Assembly: GCF_022953055.1 (NCBI RefSeq)
Contig: NZ_JALJEJ010000007.1
Span: 178,260 to 242,259 of the forward strand
Source: Mucilaginibacter straminoryzae
GTDB taxonomy: Bacteria > Bacteroidota > Bacteroidia > Sphingobacteriales > Sphingobacteriaceae
DNA: 64,000 bases
Reading direction: 5' to 3'
The notes beneath the pieces are model-generated. The model was not told the DNA's origin and did no database searches. It saw only the letters and a list, made by a program, of their open reading frames with translations. Shown here piece by piece: positions 55,484-64,000 of the stretch. A program made the translations under genes and the position numbers. Each line of letters opens with the position of its first letter. Within the stretch, counting starts at the first letter, position 1.

Positions 55484-56117
55484 GGCTCAAAACTACAGAA
55501 TTTATATTAACGAAAAGGTATTAATTATTTCTCAATCTGCAATTCAGGAAGCAGGTGTAAGGCTATTAAGCGAACAGCAGTTTAATTTCACAAAGGCTTA
55601 TTTTGAGATACTTCAGGCTGCTGAAGTAACGTTTAATGTGGTAACATCAGAGCCTAAAGCATTTATCAAAAAAATGCAGAAAACCGCTACGCTGATTACC
55701 GCTGCCGGTGGTTTGGTTAAAAATAAAAAGAAGGAATGTCTTTTTATCTACCGGAACGACAGGTGGGACCTTCCTAAAGGTAAATTAGAAAAACTGGAAC
55801 GTCCGCGTGCAGGTGCCGTTCGCGAAGTGGAAGAAGAATGCGGGATAGAGATTTATAAGTCTGGTAAAAAGATATGTAAAACGTATCACGCCTATACTAT
55901 GAAAGGACAGGTGGTTCTTAAAAAAACACACTGGTATAAAATGACTTATAAAGGTGGCGGCAAACTGAAACCACAACTGGAAGAAGGGATAACTGAGGTG
56001 CGCTTTTTTGAAAAAGGCAACATGCAGGAGATTTTGGCCAATACTTTCCCGCTGATTGAAGAAGTGATGGAGAAAACGGGTTTAATTAAAGGCAGTCAAG
56101 CGCAGCCTTCGGTATAA
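55482..56117 (+). CDS. NUDIX hydrolase
   Basis: A 211-residue protein. The Nudix box GX5EX7REUXEEXGU is complete: it begins at GKLEKLE and ends REVEEECGI (about 105-127), with LPKGK before it. The N-terminal 70 residues are an additional alpha/beta region typical for this Bacteroidota subfamily. It hydrolyses a nucleoside diphosphate linked to some moiety X; the substrate is unknown. The start codon overlaps that of divergent pyrE, and its 3' end overlaps convergent coaD by 32 bases. Confidence 0.93.
   Translation: MAQNYRIYINEKVLIISQSAIQEAGVRLLSEQQFNFTKAYFEILQAAEVTFNVVTSEPKAFIKKMQKTATLITAAGGLVKNKKKECLFIYRNDRWDLPKGKLEKLERPRAGAVREVEEECGIEIYKSGKKICKTYHAYTMKGQVVLKKTHWYKMTYKGGGKLKPQLEEGITEVRFFEKGNMQEILANTFPLIEEVMEKTGLIKGSQAQPSV
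55488..55495 (-). promoter_or_regulatory. -7 box directly before pyrE
   Basis: On the minus strand TAGTTTTG (full TAnnTTTG match) ends four bases before the pyrE ATG, predicting a leaderless transcript. It lies inside the NUDIX coding region. Confidence 0.5.
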
Positions 56118-56547
56118 ACTTGCTGACGTCGCCGTTGTACTTCATAATCTCGCGGACGATGGTCGAGCTGATAGACGAGTAACCGGGCTTGCTCACAATA
56201 AAGATGCTTTCAATTTCGGGCGCCAGTGCGTGGTTCATCTGCGCAATGGCTTTTTCGTATTCAAAATCAGAAACGGTACGGATACCCCTGATCATATAAG
56301 CGGCATTAATGCTCCGGCAAAATTCAATCGTTAAACCCTCGTAAGCGACGATATGAATTTTTGGTTCTGTATCGAATATGGCCCTTAATAATTCTTCACG
56401 TTTGGCAACATTCAGGAAACCTGGCTTAGAGCTGTTAACACCAATACCGATATAAACCTTATCGAATAAGGGCAGCGAGCGTTCAACAATATCTACGTGG
56501 GCTTTGGTTACTGGATCGAACGAACCGGGGAAAAGGGCAACTTTCAT
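56086..56547 (-). CDS. coaD: Phosphopantetheine adenylyltransferase
   Basis: A 153-residue nucleotidyltransferase that makes dephospho-CoA from 4'-phosphopantetheine and ATP. Motifs: GSFDPVTKAHVDIVERS (nucleotide-binding (T/H)xGH-like, here TKAH), RGIRTVSDFEYE (substrate binding) and SSISSTIVRE (ISSTxxR). It is preceded on the same strand by rsmD, a common pairing in bacteria, with 21 bases between. The first His position of HxGH is TKAH in this protein, as usual for CoaD. Confidence 0.96.
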   Translation of the reverse strand: MKVALFPGSFDPVTKAHVDIVERSLPLFDKVYIGIGVNSSKPGFLNVAKREELLRAIFDTEPKIHIVAYEGLTIEFCRSINAAYMIRGIRTVSDFEYEKAIAQMNHALAPEIESIFIVSKPGYSSISSTIVREIMKYNGDVSKFIPKAALDCL

Positions 56548-56568
56548 AGCGTAAATTGATGGGTAAAG

Positions 56569-57105
56569 TTAGTCTTTTCTGAAAAAAGAAAACGAAGAAT
56601 GCCCATATCTTCTTTGCTCTATAAAATTTGGATGGTTGCTTAGGTTCTGCATCGATTGGTGCTCAATAATCAGCAGCCCATCTTGCTCCAGTAAGTCTCT
56701 GTCAAAAACAAGGGTTGCGATTTCCGGTATCCGGTCCAGATCATAAGGCGGGTCAGCAAAGATCAGATCGTATTTTTCCGTTTCTTGTTCCAGGTATTTA
56801 AAAACATCGGCTTTGTATGCTTTGATCTGGGTAAGGCCGTGTTGCCGGGCAGTATCGTCGATATATTTTAATCCTTTAAAACCACGGTCTACCGAAGTTA
56901 CAGACGCGGCATCGCGCGAAGCAAATTCAAAACTGATATTGCCGGTACCGGTAAATAAGTCGAGTACTTTGATGCCTTCCAGCTCTATTTGGTTTTGCAG
57001 AATGTTAAACAAGGCTTCTTTTGCCATGTCTGTAGTAGGCCTGACGGGTAGATTAGCCGGGGGATTTAAACGAAGCCCTTTCAGGCGGCCGCCTATTATA
57101 CGCAT
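56569..57105 (-). CDS. rsmD: 16S rRNA (guanine(966)-N(2))-methyltransferase
   Basis: A 178-residue SAM-dependent methyltransferase that methylates G966 of 16S rRNA. MRIIGGRLKGLRL and RPTTDMAKEALFNIL are family starts, VLDLFTGTGNISFE is the SAM motif I, and FADPPYD is the catalytic motif. Its start overlaps the end of the DUF3822 gene by 10 bases. Confidence 0.96.
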   Translation of the reverse strand: MRIIGGRLKGLRLNPPANLPVRPTTDMAKEALFNILQNQIELEGIKVLDLFTGTGNISFEFASRDAASVTSVDRGFKGLKYIDDTARQHGLTQIKAYKADVFKYLEQETEKYDLIFADPPYDLDRIPEIATLVFDRDLLEQDGLLIIEHQSMQNLSNHPNFIEQRRYGHSSFSFFRKD

Positions 57106-57899
57106 TTGAGCAATGATGTTAGCGCCAAAACCTGCTGCGGGAGTGCTTCGACTGAAAGTTCGACCGGAAGCGCAGTCTGACTGATCTCTACCCTTTGGAA
57201 AAATTCGTTCAAACCAAGGTGAAACTCGTCGCCCTGGGTAACATCGCCGCTAAGGATAAGCTTAAGATTGTTCTGACTTAAATGAAGCTCATTCGCCACT
57301 AAGGCAGTAAAGTATACCAGTTCTTCTCGGCTGTTAAAATCAAAGCCATTTAAGAACCGCAGCTTGTTATTTTTAAAATATACTAAGCTGACGCGATTGT
57401 GCTGGATATCCAGGAAAAGGTTCTGCCAGTTTTGTTCATTGGCCGCAATCGCGTTGATCCAGCCCTTGTGGTAAGAAATAATCTTGTAATATTTATGGCG
57501 TTGTGTAAGAACGGGGGTTAACTGGTCTGCATCTTTATAGAAGATCAGGTTCTCGTTATCCAGTTGTTCTTTGTAGACTTTCTCGTGGGGCGACACATCC
57601 AAAAATCGCGCATAATTTGCAATCAGGTCTTCCTTGTATAGTTCAGAAGGTACAATGGTAAATACATCGGGCGTTAAGCCGATAATTACCTGTTGGTATT
57701 GTTGCAGTAAGAATTCACCCAGATCTTTTGGATCGGCTAACTCCTGCAGCGGGTAATACCTTCCGTAGACGTTTAGCTTATTCTGGAAAATTATCGCAAA
57801 CGAAAAATCATCCTTACGAACCTGAAGCAGCAAAGTAGAATATTTTGCATTCTCTATGCTGAAGTGATCGCTGAAGTAAAGTTTAGAAGGATTAGCCAT
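57096..57899 (-). CDS. DUF3822 family protein
   Basis: A 267-residue cytoplasmic protein conserved in Bacteroidota next to rsmD. It looks like two similar alpha/beta halves reminiscent of the actin/FtsA-type ATPase fold (TPDVFTIVPSELY; HNRVSLVYFKNNKLRFLNGFDF), though classical nucleotide motifs are not visible. First gene of the rsmD-coaD group. Function unknown. Confidence 0.85.
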   Translation of the reverse strand: MANPSKLYFSDHFSIENAKYSTLLLQVRKDDFSFAIIFQNKLNVYGRYYPLQELADPKDLGEFLLQQYQQVIIGLTPDVFTIVPSELYKEDLIANYARFLDVSPHEKVYKEQLDNENLIFYKDADQLTPVLTQRHKYYKIISYHKGWINAIAANEQNWQNLFLDIQHNRVSLVYFKNNKLRFLNGFDFNSREELVYFTALVANELHLSQNNLKLILSGDVTQGDEFHLGLNEFFQRVEISQTALPVELSVEALPQQVLALTSLLKCV

Positions 57900-57910
57900 G
57901 CTTATTCCCG

Positions 57911-57918
57911 CAAATTTA
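57911..57918 (-). promoter_or_regulatory. -7 box of the DUF3822-rsmD-coaD operon
   Basis: On the minus strand TAAATTTG (full match to TAnnTTTG) ends 11 bases before the ATG at 57899, giving a leader of only a few bases. Confidence 0.5.
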
Positions 57919-57940
57919 AAATATTTAGCTGATAGTTGGA

Positions 57941-58013
57941 TAGGTAGCTAATAGTTAATAGATCATAGACCATAGTCAGAATGATTTAATGACCAATGAC
58001 TAATCAACTATGA
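57941..58013. repeat. Low-complexity imperfect short repeats
   Basis: Imperfect units such as TAGCTAATAGTTAATAG, CATAGACCATAG and AATGACCAATGACTAAT fill the gap between divergent genes. Similar degenerate repeats are common in intergenic DNA of this family. Confidence 0.4.
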
Positions 58014-58018
58014 TTGCC

Positions 58019-58026
58019 TACCTTTG
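58019..58026 (+). promoter_or_regulatory. -7 box directly before the helicase gene
   Basis: TACCTTTG (full match) ends five bases before ATG 58032, which supports that ATG over the TTG at 58014 and predicts a leaderless mRNA. Confidence 0.5.
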
Positions 58027-58031
58027 CAATA

Positions 58032-59453
58032 ATGCCCGCTATAGACTATATCTACAAAGCTTTTCCGCATCAGCCTACAGCCCAGCAGGCAGATCTGTTT
58101 GAAAAGCTCGATCATTTTCTGCGGCAGCACAATACTTACTCATCATTTATTTTAAAAGGATACGCCGGAACGGGTAAAACAACCATCATCAGCGCATTGG
58201 TGCGGGCTTTAAAGCATTACGGGTTAAAATCTGTGTTGCTGGCACCAACGGGCAGGGCGGCTAAAGTGATCACCAGCTATTCTGACCGTAAGGCATTCAC
58301 CATTCATAAACGGATCTACCGGAAAAAATCTGCCATGGGCGTAGATGCTGGATTTATGCCCTCTACCAATATGGCCGAAGATACGTTGTTTATTGTGGAT
58401 GAGGCCTCCATGATCAGTGACGAAGGGGGCGGTTTCAGCCGGAATACGTTACTATATGACCTGATCGAATATGTATATAACGACAAGAACTGCCGTCTGC
58501 TACTGGTGGGCGATACGGCCCAGTTGCCGCCGGTAGGGGCAGAATACAGCCCGGCATTGGATGCAAAATTCATCCGGAGCAATTTTGATCTGGATGCTTC
58601 AAGTTACGAATTGACGGACGTACTGCGCCAGCAGAAAGAATCGGGCATACTTTACAACGCTAGCTCTATCCGTGATATCATCCGTAAAGGCGATGCTTAC
58701 GCGCCAACCATTATCACTAAAGGTTACAAAGACGTTTACCGCATGACGGGCGAACGTTTGCAGGAAGGGTTGGAGTATGCCTACCGCAAGTACGGTTATG
58801 AGAACACCCTGGTAGTTTGCCGTTCTAATAAGAATGCCAATATGTATAACCGGCAGATTAGGGGGCGGATATTGTACCGGGAAGAGGAAATCACCGGTGG
58901 CGACCAGATAATGGTAGTGCGGAACAACTATTTCTGGCTGCAGGACCAGGAGGATGATAGCACCGGATTTATTGCCAATGGCGATATGGCCGTGATTAAA
59001 AGGGTGCGCCGCAGCGAAGAGATGTATGGGCACCGCTTTGCAGATGTGCAGCTGCAATTTTTGGATTATACAGAGGAAAAAGTACTAGAGTGTAAGGTGA
59101 TGCTGGATACCTTGGATGCCGAAACACCTGCTTTATCTGGCGAAAACCAGCGTGTGTTTTTTGATGAGGTGATGAAAGATTATGACCACCTGGCCAGCCG
59201 TAAGGCAAAGCTGAACGAGATGAAGCTGAACCCTTATTACAACGCACTTCAAATAAAATTTGCCTACGCCGTTACCTGCCATAAAGCTCAGGGTGGCCAG
59301 TGGGATGCCGTTTTCGTAGACCAGGGATATTTAACAGACGAAATGATCAATACCGACTTCCTGCGCTGGATGTATACCGCTTGTACCCGAGCCAGAAAAG
59401 AACTCTTCCTGGTGAATTTCAGCGAGAAATTTTACGAAGAGCAGCCGATTTGA
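58032..59453 (+). CDS. SF1B DNA helicase, RecD/Dda-like
   Basis: A 473-residue ATP-dependent helicase. Walker A is GYAGTGKTT (about 44-52), motif Ia LAPTGRAAK, Walker B IVDEASMIS, motif III VGDTAQLPPVGAEYSPA, a QxxR-type LRQQKES, and the C-terminal UvrD-like motif YAVTCHKAQGGQWD with TACTRARKELFLV. Size and motif order resemble phage Dda and the core of RecD2, enzymes that unwind 5' to 3'. Not in an operon. Probably works in replication restart or repair. Confidence 0.92.
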   Translation: MPAIDYIYKAFPHQPTAQQADLFEKLDHFLRQHNTYSSFILKGYAGTGKTTIISALVRALKHYGLKSVLLAPTGRAAKVITSYSDRKAFTIHKRIYRKKSAMGVDAGFMPSTNMAEDTLFIVDEASMISDEGGGFSRNTLLYDLIEYVYNDKNCRLLLVGDTAQLPPVGAEYSPALDAKFIRSNFDLDASSYELTDVLRQQKESGILYNASSIRDIIRKGDAYAPTIITKGYKDVYRMTGERLQEGLEYAYRKYGYENTLVVCRSNKNANMYNRQIRGRILYREEEITGGDQIMVVRNNYFWLQDQEDDSTGFIANGDMAVIKRVRRSEEMYGHRFADVQLQFLDYTEEKVLECKVMLDTLDAETPALSGENQRVFFDEVMKDYDHLASRKAKLNEMKLNPYYNALQIKFAYAVTCHKAQGGQWDAVFVDQGYLTDEMINTDFLRWMYTACTRARKELFLVNFSEKFYEEQPI

Positions 59454-59524
59454 AGATTGTTGATTCGATAATGTGAAGATGTGCTGATTTGAAAATCTGA
59501 AAATAGCAGTATTAATATCACGGA

Positions 59525-59557
59525 AGCCCTCCCTATCGGGGAGGGTTGGGAGGGGCC
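59525..59557. repeat. GC-rich dispersed repeat / candidate bidirectional terminator
   Basis: GCCCTCCC, then GGGGAGGG and GGGAGGGGC form an element in which the first arm can pair with either of the other two. It lies between the convergent helicase and kinase genes. Sequences of this type are scattered in intergenic regions of Sphingobacteriaceae, from general knowledge. Confidence 0.5.
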
Positions 59558-59566
59558 TCAAATCCA

Positions 59567-60898
59567 TCATACCGCCTGCGGTAAATTAATCCTGAAGGTA
59601 GAGCCTTTGTTCTCCTGGCTTTCCACTTCTATTTTGCCGTGATGCTTCTCTACAATCTGGCGTACAATGCTCAGGCCCAGTCCTGTGGAAAGTTCACCGC
59701 GTAGGCCTTTGCGCCCGGCTTTTGAAAAGCGCTCAAAAATATGAGGCAGCATCTTCTCGGGTATTCCCAGTCCGTAATCTTTTATCTCTATCTGCACACC
59801 ATCGGACAGCTGTTTCAGAAATACTTCCACCTTATCTGCGTCTTTAGAGAATTTAAGCGCATTGCTGATCAGGTTGTCAATTACCCGTTGAAATTTTTCA
59901 ACGTTAATGTCTGCATAAATTTCGTCGCGCGTGCTCTCCAGTACAATGTGGTTCTTTATCTCGTCGCGGAAATTCCATTCATTAATAATAACAGAGAGCA
60001 GTTCATTCAGCTCCACTTTTTGTGTCTGTAATTCGGCATTACCTTCATTCCGTGCTACCTCCAGCAGGTCGTTAATAATAGAACGCGCCTTTAAACAGGA
60101 CGACTTGATCATGTTTACGTTGTCCTCCATGTCTTCATCCAGGTTATCCAACTCCATAATCAAAGCGATAGACTCAATGGCGCCGATGGGGTTTCTTAAG
60201 TCATGTGCTACCATGCCCAGTACATCATTTTTAAAGGCGCTGGCTTTTTCAATTTCCGCGTTTTTGGTTTCGATATCTACCAGCTGAAGATAAAAGGCAG
60301 CCCGGAACGAATACACATAGCGCGAAATGAAAAAGAAACCTGCAAGCAAAAAAACAGACATTACCTGGTTATAGATCATTTCGGTAGCGTCAAGGTTGCA
60401 GTAGAAGAGCACCCCGGTGAAGATGATTTCTGTAACAACCGTCAGCATAATGGTATCTTCCCATTCAAACAGAAATACAGTGCCGGTGAAGATCAGGGCA
60501 ATCAGGTAAAGGATCAGGCTATTGCGCGGATCGTGGGTAGAAATAATGGCAGAAGCTAAACCACAAGCGATGATATAAATAGCGAACAGATTTACCAGCG
60601 CAGACATTCCCCCCGATACCTTTTTGTTCTTTTTAAAAGAAGCCAACTGTATGTTTGCAGCAATAATAAAAACAGGTGTTAGCGCAAGGTAAGCCCAGTT
60701 GGTAACGTTAAATTCAGGGAAGTTTTGTGCATGCGTTACACCCTCTGATAGCAGGAAGTAGAACACGCGCAACACGATGTTAAGCGTGAAGAAAATTACC
60801 GCAGCAATTTGTACTGCCTTTAGGTTCTGAAGCATGTAATACTTCCGGTAGCCTGTACGGTATTTAACCGGTATGCTTCTTAAAAAATACGTTTCCAA
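59567..60898 (-). CDS. Membrane histidine kinase
   Basis: A 443-residue kinase. Six hydrophobic helices fill about residues 30-195, with no large periplasmic domain, so the signal is probably sensed in or at the membrane. HisKA has phospho-His232 (MVAHDLRNPIGA); HATPase has NLISNALKFS, DYGLGIP, FERFSKAG and STGLGLSI. No response regulator is adjacent, so it is an orphan. Confidence 0.92.
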   Translation of the reverse strand: METYFLRSIPVKYRTGYRKYYMLQNLKAVQIAAVIFFTLNIVLRVFYFLLSEGVTHAQNFPEFNVTNWAYLALTPVFIIAANIQLASFKKNKKVSGGMSALVNLFAIYIIACGLASAIISTHDPRNSLILYLIALIFTGTVFLFEWEDTIMLTVVTEIIFTGVLFYCNLDATEMIYNQVMSVFLLAGFFFISRYVYSFRAAFYLQLVDIETKNAEIEKASAFKNDVLGMVAHDLRNPIGAIESIALIMELDNLDEDMEDNVNMIKSSCLKARSIINDLLEVARNEGNAELQTQKVELNELLSVIINEWNFRDEIKNHIVLESTRDEIYADINVEKFQRVIDNLISNALKFSKDADKVEVFLKQLSDGVQIEIKDYGLGIPEKMLPHIFERFSKAGRKGLRGELSTGLGLSIVRQIVEKHHGKIEVESQENKGSTFRINLPQAV

Positions 60899-61139
60899 TG
60901 TCCCAGCTTGTGATATTCAAAAATATCAAAATTTGTAAGTCAAGCCAATTTTTTTAATGAAGCATTATATTTAACGTATTGGTAATCAAATAAATGCTAT
61001 GTTTTGTGTTGAAAATATTACATTTAGCTGCTTAGGCTTAAGTGTTGTTCAGTCAAGCCAAAATGTCGTTTCAGGATGAAATTATGATGACATTATTTCA
61101 CTTTTGAGCCAATGGCAGGTAAATTGAACTAAAGGACAC

Positions 61140-63749
61140 ATGAACTTTAATAACTTCACCATCAAAGCACAGGAAGCCGTGCAAAAGGCTTCTGAAATTG
61201 CAGCCGCTAACCAGCAGCAGGCGATTGAAAACACGCACCTGTTAAAGGGCTTGTTATTGGCTGATGAAAACGTTGTTACCTATTTGCTTAAAAAGCTTAA
61301 CGTAAATATAACCCGTATCAATACCGTTTTAGATCAGCAGATTGCCTCTTACCCCAAAGTAAGCGGAAGCAATATGTATCTTTCTTCTAACGCAAATGCC
61401 GCTTTACAAAAGGCGCAGAGTTATCTGAAAGAATTTAAAGACGAGTTTGTATCCGTAGAACACATGCTATTGGGTATACTTGCCATCAGCGACCCGGCCA
61501 GCAGTGTTTTAAAAGATGCAGGCGTTACCGAAAAAGACCTAAAAAAGGCGATTGTTGAATTCAGGGGAGATAGCCGGGTGACCGACCAGAATGCCGAGGC
61601 TACGTTTAACGCATTAAATAAATATGCCCGTAACCTGAATGATTATGCCGAATCGGGCAAGTTGGATCCTGTAATCGGCCGTGACGAAGAGATCCGTCGC
61701 GTAATCCAGATCCTTTCGCGCCGTACTAAAAATAACCCCGTGTTGGTGGGCGAGCCAGGCGTTGGTAAAACAGCCATTGCCGAGGGTATTGCCTTCCGGA
61801 TCATCAAAGGCGACGTGCCCGAGAACCTGAAAACCAAGATTGTATTCTCGCTGGATATGGGTGCGTTGGTTGCCGGTGCAAAATATAAGGGGGAGTTTGA
61901 AGAACGCCTGAAAGCTGTTGTGAACGAAGTAACCAAAAGCGATGGCGAGATTATCCTTTTCATCGACGAGATTCACACCCTTGTTGGAGCCGGTGGAGGC
62001 GAAGGTGCCATGGATGCAGCAAACATCCTGAAACCGGCCCTTGCCCGTGGCGAATTGCGCGCTATTGGTGCAACCACGCTGAACGAGTACCAGAAATATA
62101 TTGAAAAAGACAAAGCCCTTGAACGCCGTTTCCAACGCGTAATGGTTGATGAGCCAGATGCAGCAGACGCGATATCTATTCTTCGCGGACTGAAGGAGCG
62201 TTACGAGACCCACCACAAGGTGCACATTAAAGACGAAGCGATTATCGCCGCCGTAGAAATGTCACAGCGCTACATCGCAGACCGTTTCCTGCCGGATAAA
62301 GCGATCGACCTGATGGACGAGGCGGCGTCTAAACTTCGCCTGGAGATGGACTCCGTTCCGGAAGCAGTGGATGAGTTGGAACGTCGCATCATGCAACTGG
62401 AAATTGAGCGTGAGGCCATTAAACGGGAAAGCGATGACCGCAAGGTTGCTGAATTAAGCGAAGAAATTGCGAACCTTTCTGCCGACCGTGATGCACTTCG
62501 GGCGAAATGGCAAAGTGAAAAAGACCTGGTAGATGGTATCAATCTGAAGATAGAGCAGATAGAAAACTATAAGCTGGAGGCAGAGCAGGCAGAACGTGCG
62601 GGAGATTACGGTAAGGTTGCCGAGATCCGTTACGGCCGTATCCGCGAAGCACAGGAAGAAGTAGATAAACTGAAAGCTGCCCTGATGGAAAATCAGGCTG
62701 AAAGCCGGATGCTGAAAGAAGAAGTTACTGCCGATGATATTGCCGGTGTGGTATCGCGCTGGACAGGTATCCCGGTTTCTAAAATGGTCCAAAGCGAACG
62801 CGAAAAGTTGCTTCACCTGGAAGAGGAACTGCATAAGCGTGTAGCTGGGCAGGAAGAAGCGATTGAGGCGATTAGTGATGCCATTCGCCGCAGCCGTGCA
62901 GGTTTGCAGGATAAACGCAGGCCGATCGGTTCATTTATCTTCCTTGGGACTACCGGTGTTGGTAAAACCGAGTTGGCGAAGGCATTGGCCGAGTTCCTGT
63001 TCAATGACGAAAGCTCTATGGTGCGTATTGATATGTCCGAGTACCAGGAACGCCATGCGGTAAGCCGTTTGATTGGTGCGCCTCCGGGATATGTGGGTTA
63101 TGATGAAGGTGGTCAGTTAACTGAAGCTGTTCGCCGCAAACCTTACAGCGTGATCTTGTTAGACGAGATCGAGAAAGCGCACCCGGATGTATTTAATATC
63201 CTGTTGCAGGTGTTGGATGATGGCCGTCTGACTGATAACAAAGGCCGTGTGGTGAATTTCAAGAACACCATCGTGATCATGACCTCAAACATTGGTTCGA
63301 ATATCATCCAGGAGAACTTCGAGAACTACAACGAGTTTGAAAAGGACGAGGTGATCGCTAAAACTAAGAACCAGTTGTTTGAATTGTTGAAGAAAACGAT
63401 CCGTCCGGAGTTCCTGAACCGTATCGATGAGATCATTATGTTCACACCGCTGGGCCGGGCGGAGATCAATGAGATTGTTAAACTGCAGTTTAAGCAATTG
63501 CAGGCTACGCTCGAAGAAATGGGCGTTCAGTTAGAAGCTTCGTCAGAGGCGCTGGATTGGCTGGCACAGTTGGGTTACGATCCACAATATGGTGCGCGTC
63601 CGCTAAAACGTGTGATTCAGAAAAAGATCCTGAACGAGTTATCTAAACAGATACTCGCAGGAAAAGTGGATAAGGACAGCAAGATCAGGCTGGATATGTT
63701 TGATAACCAGTTTGTCTTCCTGAACGAATCAGACAAGGTGAATAGTTAA
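61140..63749 (+). CDS. clpB: Protein disaggregase ClpB
   Basis: An 869-residue AAA+ hexameric disaggregase that works with DnaK to rescue aggregated proteins. N-domain (about 1-150), first AAA with Walker [10 protein letters not shown] at about 203-211 and Walker B FIDEIHTL, middle coiled coil (about 405-525, with [18 protein letters not shown]), second AAA with GTTGVGKTE at about 603-611, [12 protein letters not shown], and a C-terminal [11 protein letters not shown]. Length and middle domain distinguish it from ClpA/ClpC. Confidence 0.97.
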   Translation: MNFNNFTIKAQEAVQKASEIAAANQQQAIENTHLLKGLLLADENVVTYLLKKLNVNITRINTVLDQQIASYPKVSGSNMYLSSNANAALQKAQSYLKEFKDEFVSVEHMLLGILAISDPASSVLKDAGVTEKDLKKAIVEFRGDSRVTDQNAEATFNALNKYARNLNDYAESGKLDPVIGRDEEIRRVIQILSRRTKNNPVLVGEPGVGKTAIAEGIAFRIIKGDVPENLKTKIVFSLDMGALVAGAKYKGEFEERLKAVVNEVTKSDGEIILFIDEIHTLVGAGGGEGAMDAANILKPALARGELRAIGATTLNEYQKYIEKDKALERRFQRVMVDEPDAADAISILRGLKERYETHHKVHIKDEAIIAAVEMSQRYIADRFLPDKAIDLMDEAASKLRLEMDSVPEAVDELERRIMQLEIEREAIKRESDDRKVAELSEEIANLSADRDALRAKWQSEKDLVDGINLKIEQIENYKLEAEQAERAGDYGKVAEIRYGRIREAQEEVDKLKAALMENQAESRMLKEEVTADDIAGVVSRWTGIPVSKMVQSEREKLLHLEEELHKRVAGQEEAIEAISDAIRRSRAGLQDKRRPIGSFIFLGTTGVGKTELAKALAEFLFNDESSMVRIDMSEYQERHAVSRLIGAPPGYVGYDEGGQLTEAVRRKPYSVILLDEIEKAHPDVFNILLQVLDDGRLTDNKGRVVNFKNTIVIMTSNIGSNIIQENFENYNEFEKDEVIAKTKNQLFELLKKTIRPEFLNRIDEIIMFTPLGRAEINEIVKLQFKQLQATLEEMGVQLEASSEALDWLAQLGYDPQYGARPLKRVIQKKILNELSKQILAGKVDKDSKIRLDMFDNQFVFLNESDKVNS

Positions 63750-63774
63750 TCTTTCCGGAATTGATATAGATAAG

Positions 63775-63809
63775 AAGAGGCTGTCTCAAAAGGGCAGTCT
63801 CTTGTTGTT
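63775..63809 (+). terminator. Hairpin after clpB / at the IS end
   Basis: AAGAGGCTG (63775-63783) pairs with CAGTCTCTT (63795-63803, one G-U pair), followed by GTTGTTT. It may end the clpB transcript or belong to the IS terminus and shield it from outside transcription. Confidence 0.45.
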
Positions 63810-63839
63810 TAAGGGATATATTTTTAGTAACTTAAAGAC

Positions 63840-64000
63840 ATGGGAGGCAAAGTAGTCTTTAAGGAATATGACCCTGGCCAGTTAACGTTTTTACCTTATA
63901 AACTGGAGGAGTTGGTACCGGAAGGTCACCCGGTACGTATCGTGAAGCAGGTGGTTGATGAAGTGGATGTCAAGCCGATCAACCGGAAGTATAAAGGCGG
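63840..64000 (+). CDS. IS1182-family transposase, N-terminal fragment (partial)
   Basis: ATG 63840 opens a frame to the window edge (53 complete codons). It begins MGGKVVFKEYDPGQL, continues with LPYKLEELVPEGHPVRIV and ends at NRKYKGG, the usual N-terminus of DUF772-type (IS1182/IS5-like) DDE transposases. Catalytic residues lie beyond the window. Confidence 0.85.
   Translation, partial: MGGKVVFKEYDPGQLTFLPYKLEELVPEGHPVRIVKQVVDEVDVKPINRKYKG

Larger units (their letters stand above)
63772..64000 (+). mobile_element. IS1182-type insertion sequence, left end (partial)
   Basis: The element starts within the clpB 3' flank and runs off the right edge. GAGGCTGTCTCAAAA at 63777-63791 resembles terminal repeats of IS elements of this type, and the transposase begins 50 bases later. 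Exact boundary and target duplication cannot be seen. Confidence 0.65.

Noticed and set aside
61614..62225. 203-residue minus-strand open frame within clpB
   Set aside because: Antisense shadow of a highly conserved gene, no start signals or domain.

Overview
The window is chromosomal DNA from a member of the Bacteroidota, most likely Sphingobacteriaceae (Mucilaginibacter or Pedobacter type). The evidence is a SusC/SusD-led polysaccharide utilization locus, promoters with the Bacteroidota -7 box TAnnTTTG, few Shine-Dalgarno sequences, many SpI/SpII-secreted proteins, and lineage genes such as HYC_CC_PP, DUF5777 and DUF3822 next to rsmD. No tRNA, rRNA, CRISPR array or prophage was seen. Calls rest on reading motifs by eye; no database search was run.

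Layout. 1-3001: the 3' end of a penicillin-binding transpeptidase, an FHA protein and a membrane Ser/Thr kinase, which look like one cell-wall signalling unit. 3122-4180: a zinc alcohol dehydrogenase. 4265-6307 (minus): a two-gene unit of an effector-like protein and a YbjN/chaperone-like partner. 6481-9320: small unknowns, a cold-shock protein, CysQ and a GH16 glucanase. 9384-12658: a copper-handling group (HYC_CC_PP, DUF3347, multicopper oxidase with an extra C-terminal domain). 13269-17700: an H-NOX gas sensor followed by a six-module hybrid histidine kinase. 17766-20727 (minus): two cytochrome-like lipoproteins with unusual heme motifs, a DUF5777 barrel, YceI and a VIT-type metal transporter. 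20871-23436: an OmpR/histidine-kinase pair and a HAD phosphatase.

23584-43365 is the main accessory region. A 7TM-DISM membrane receptor whose cytoplasmic end is the zinc-ribbon/HTH part of an IS1595-type transposase lies directly before susC, susD, a strong terminator, and six glycoside hydrolases (GH2, GH2, GH88, GH30, GH5-CBM6, GH3). I read it as a membrane-bound one-component regulator of the locus; paired repeats sit in the 750-base gap before susC.

43511-49792: a small secreted Cys/His protein and an RND efflux operon (adaptor, pump, outer-membrane factor). 49867-52765 (minus): an OmpA-type lipoprotein, a second effector-like protein carrying an HNH-like nuclease domain, and a CarboxypepD_reg protein. 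The N-termini of the two effector-like proteins (4802-6307 and 51025-51768) share a degenerate repeated motif of the kind seen on cargo of extracellular contractile injection systems. 52771-63749: housekeeping genes (YbiT-like ABC-F protein, pyrE, NUDIX, coaD, rsmD, DUF3822, RecD/Dda-like helicase, histidine kinase, clpB). The window ends inside an IS1182-type transposase.
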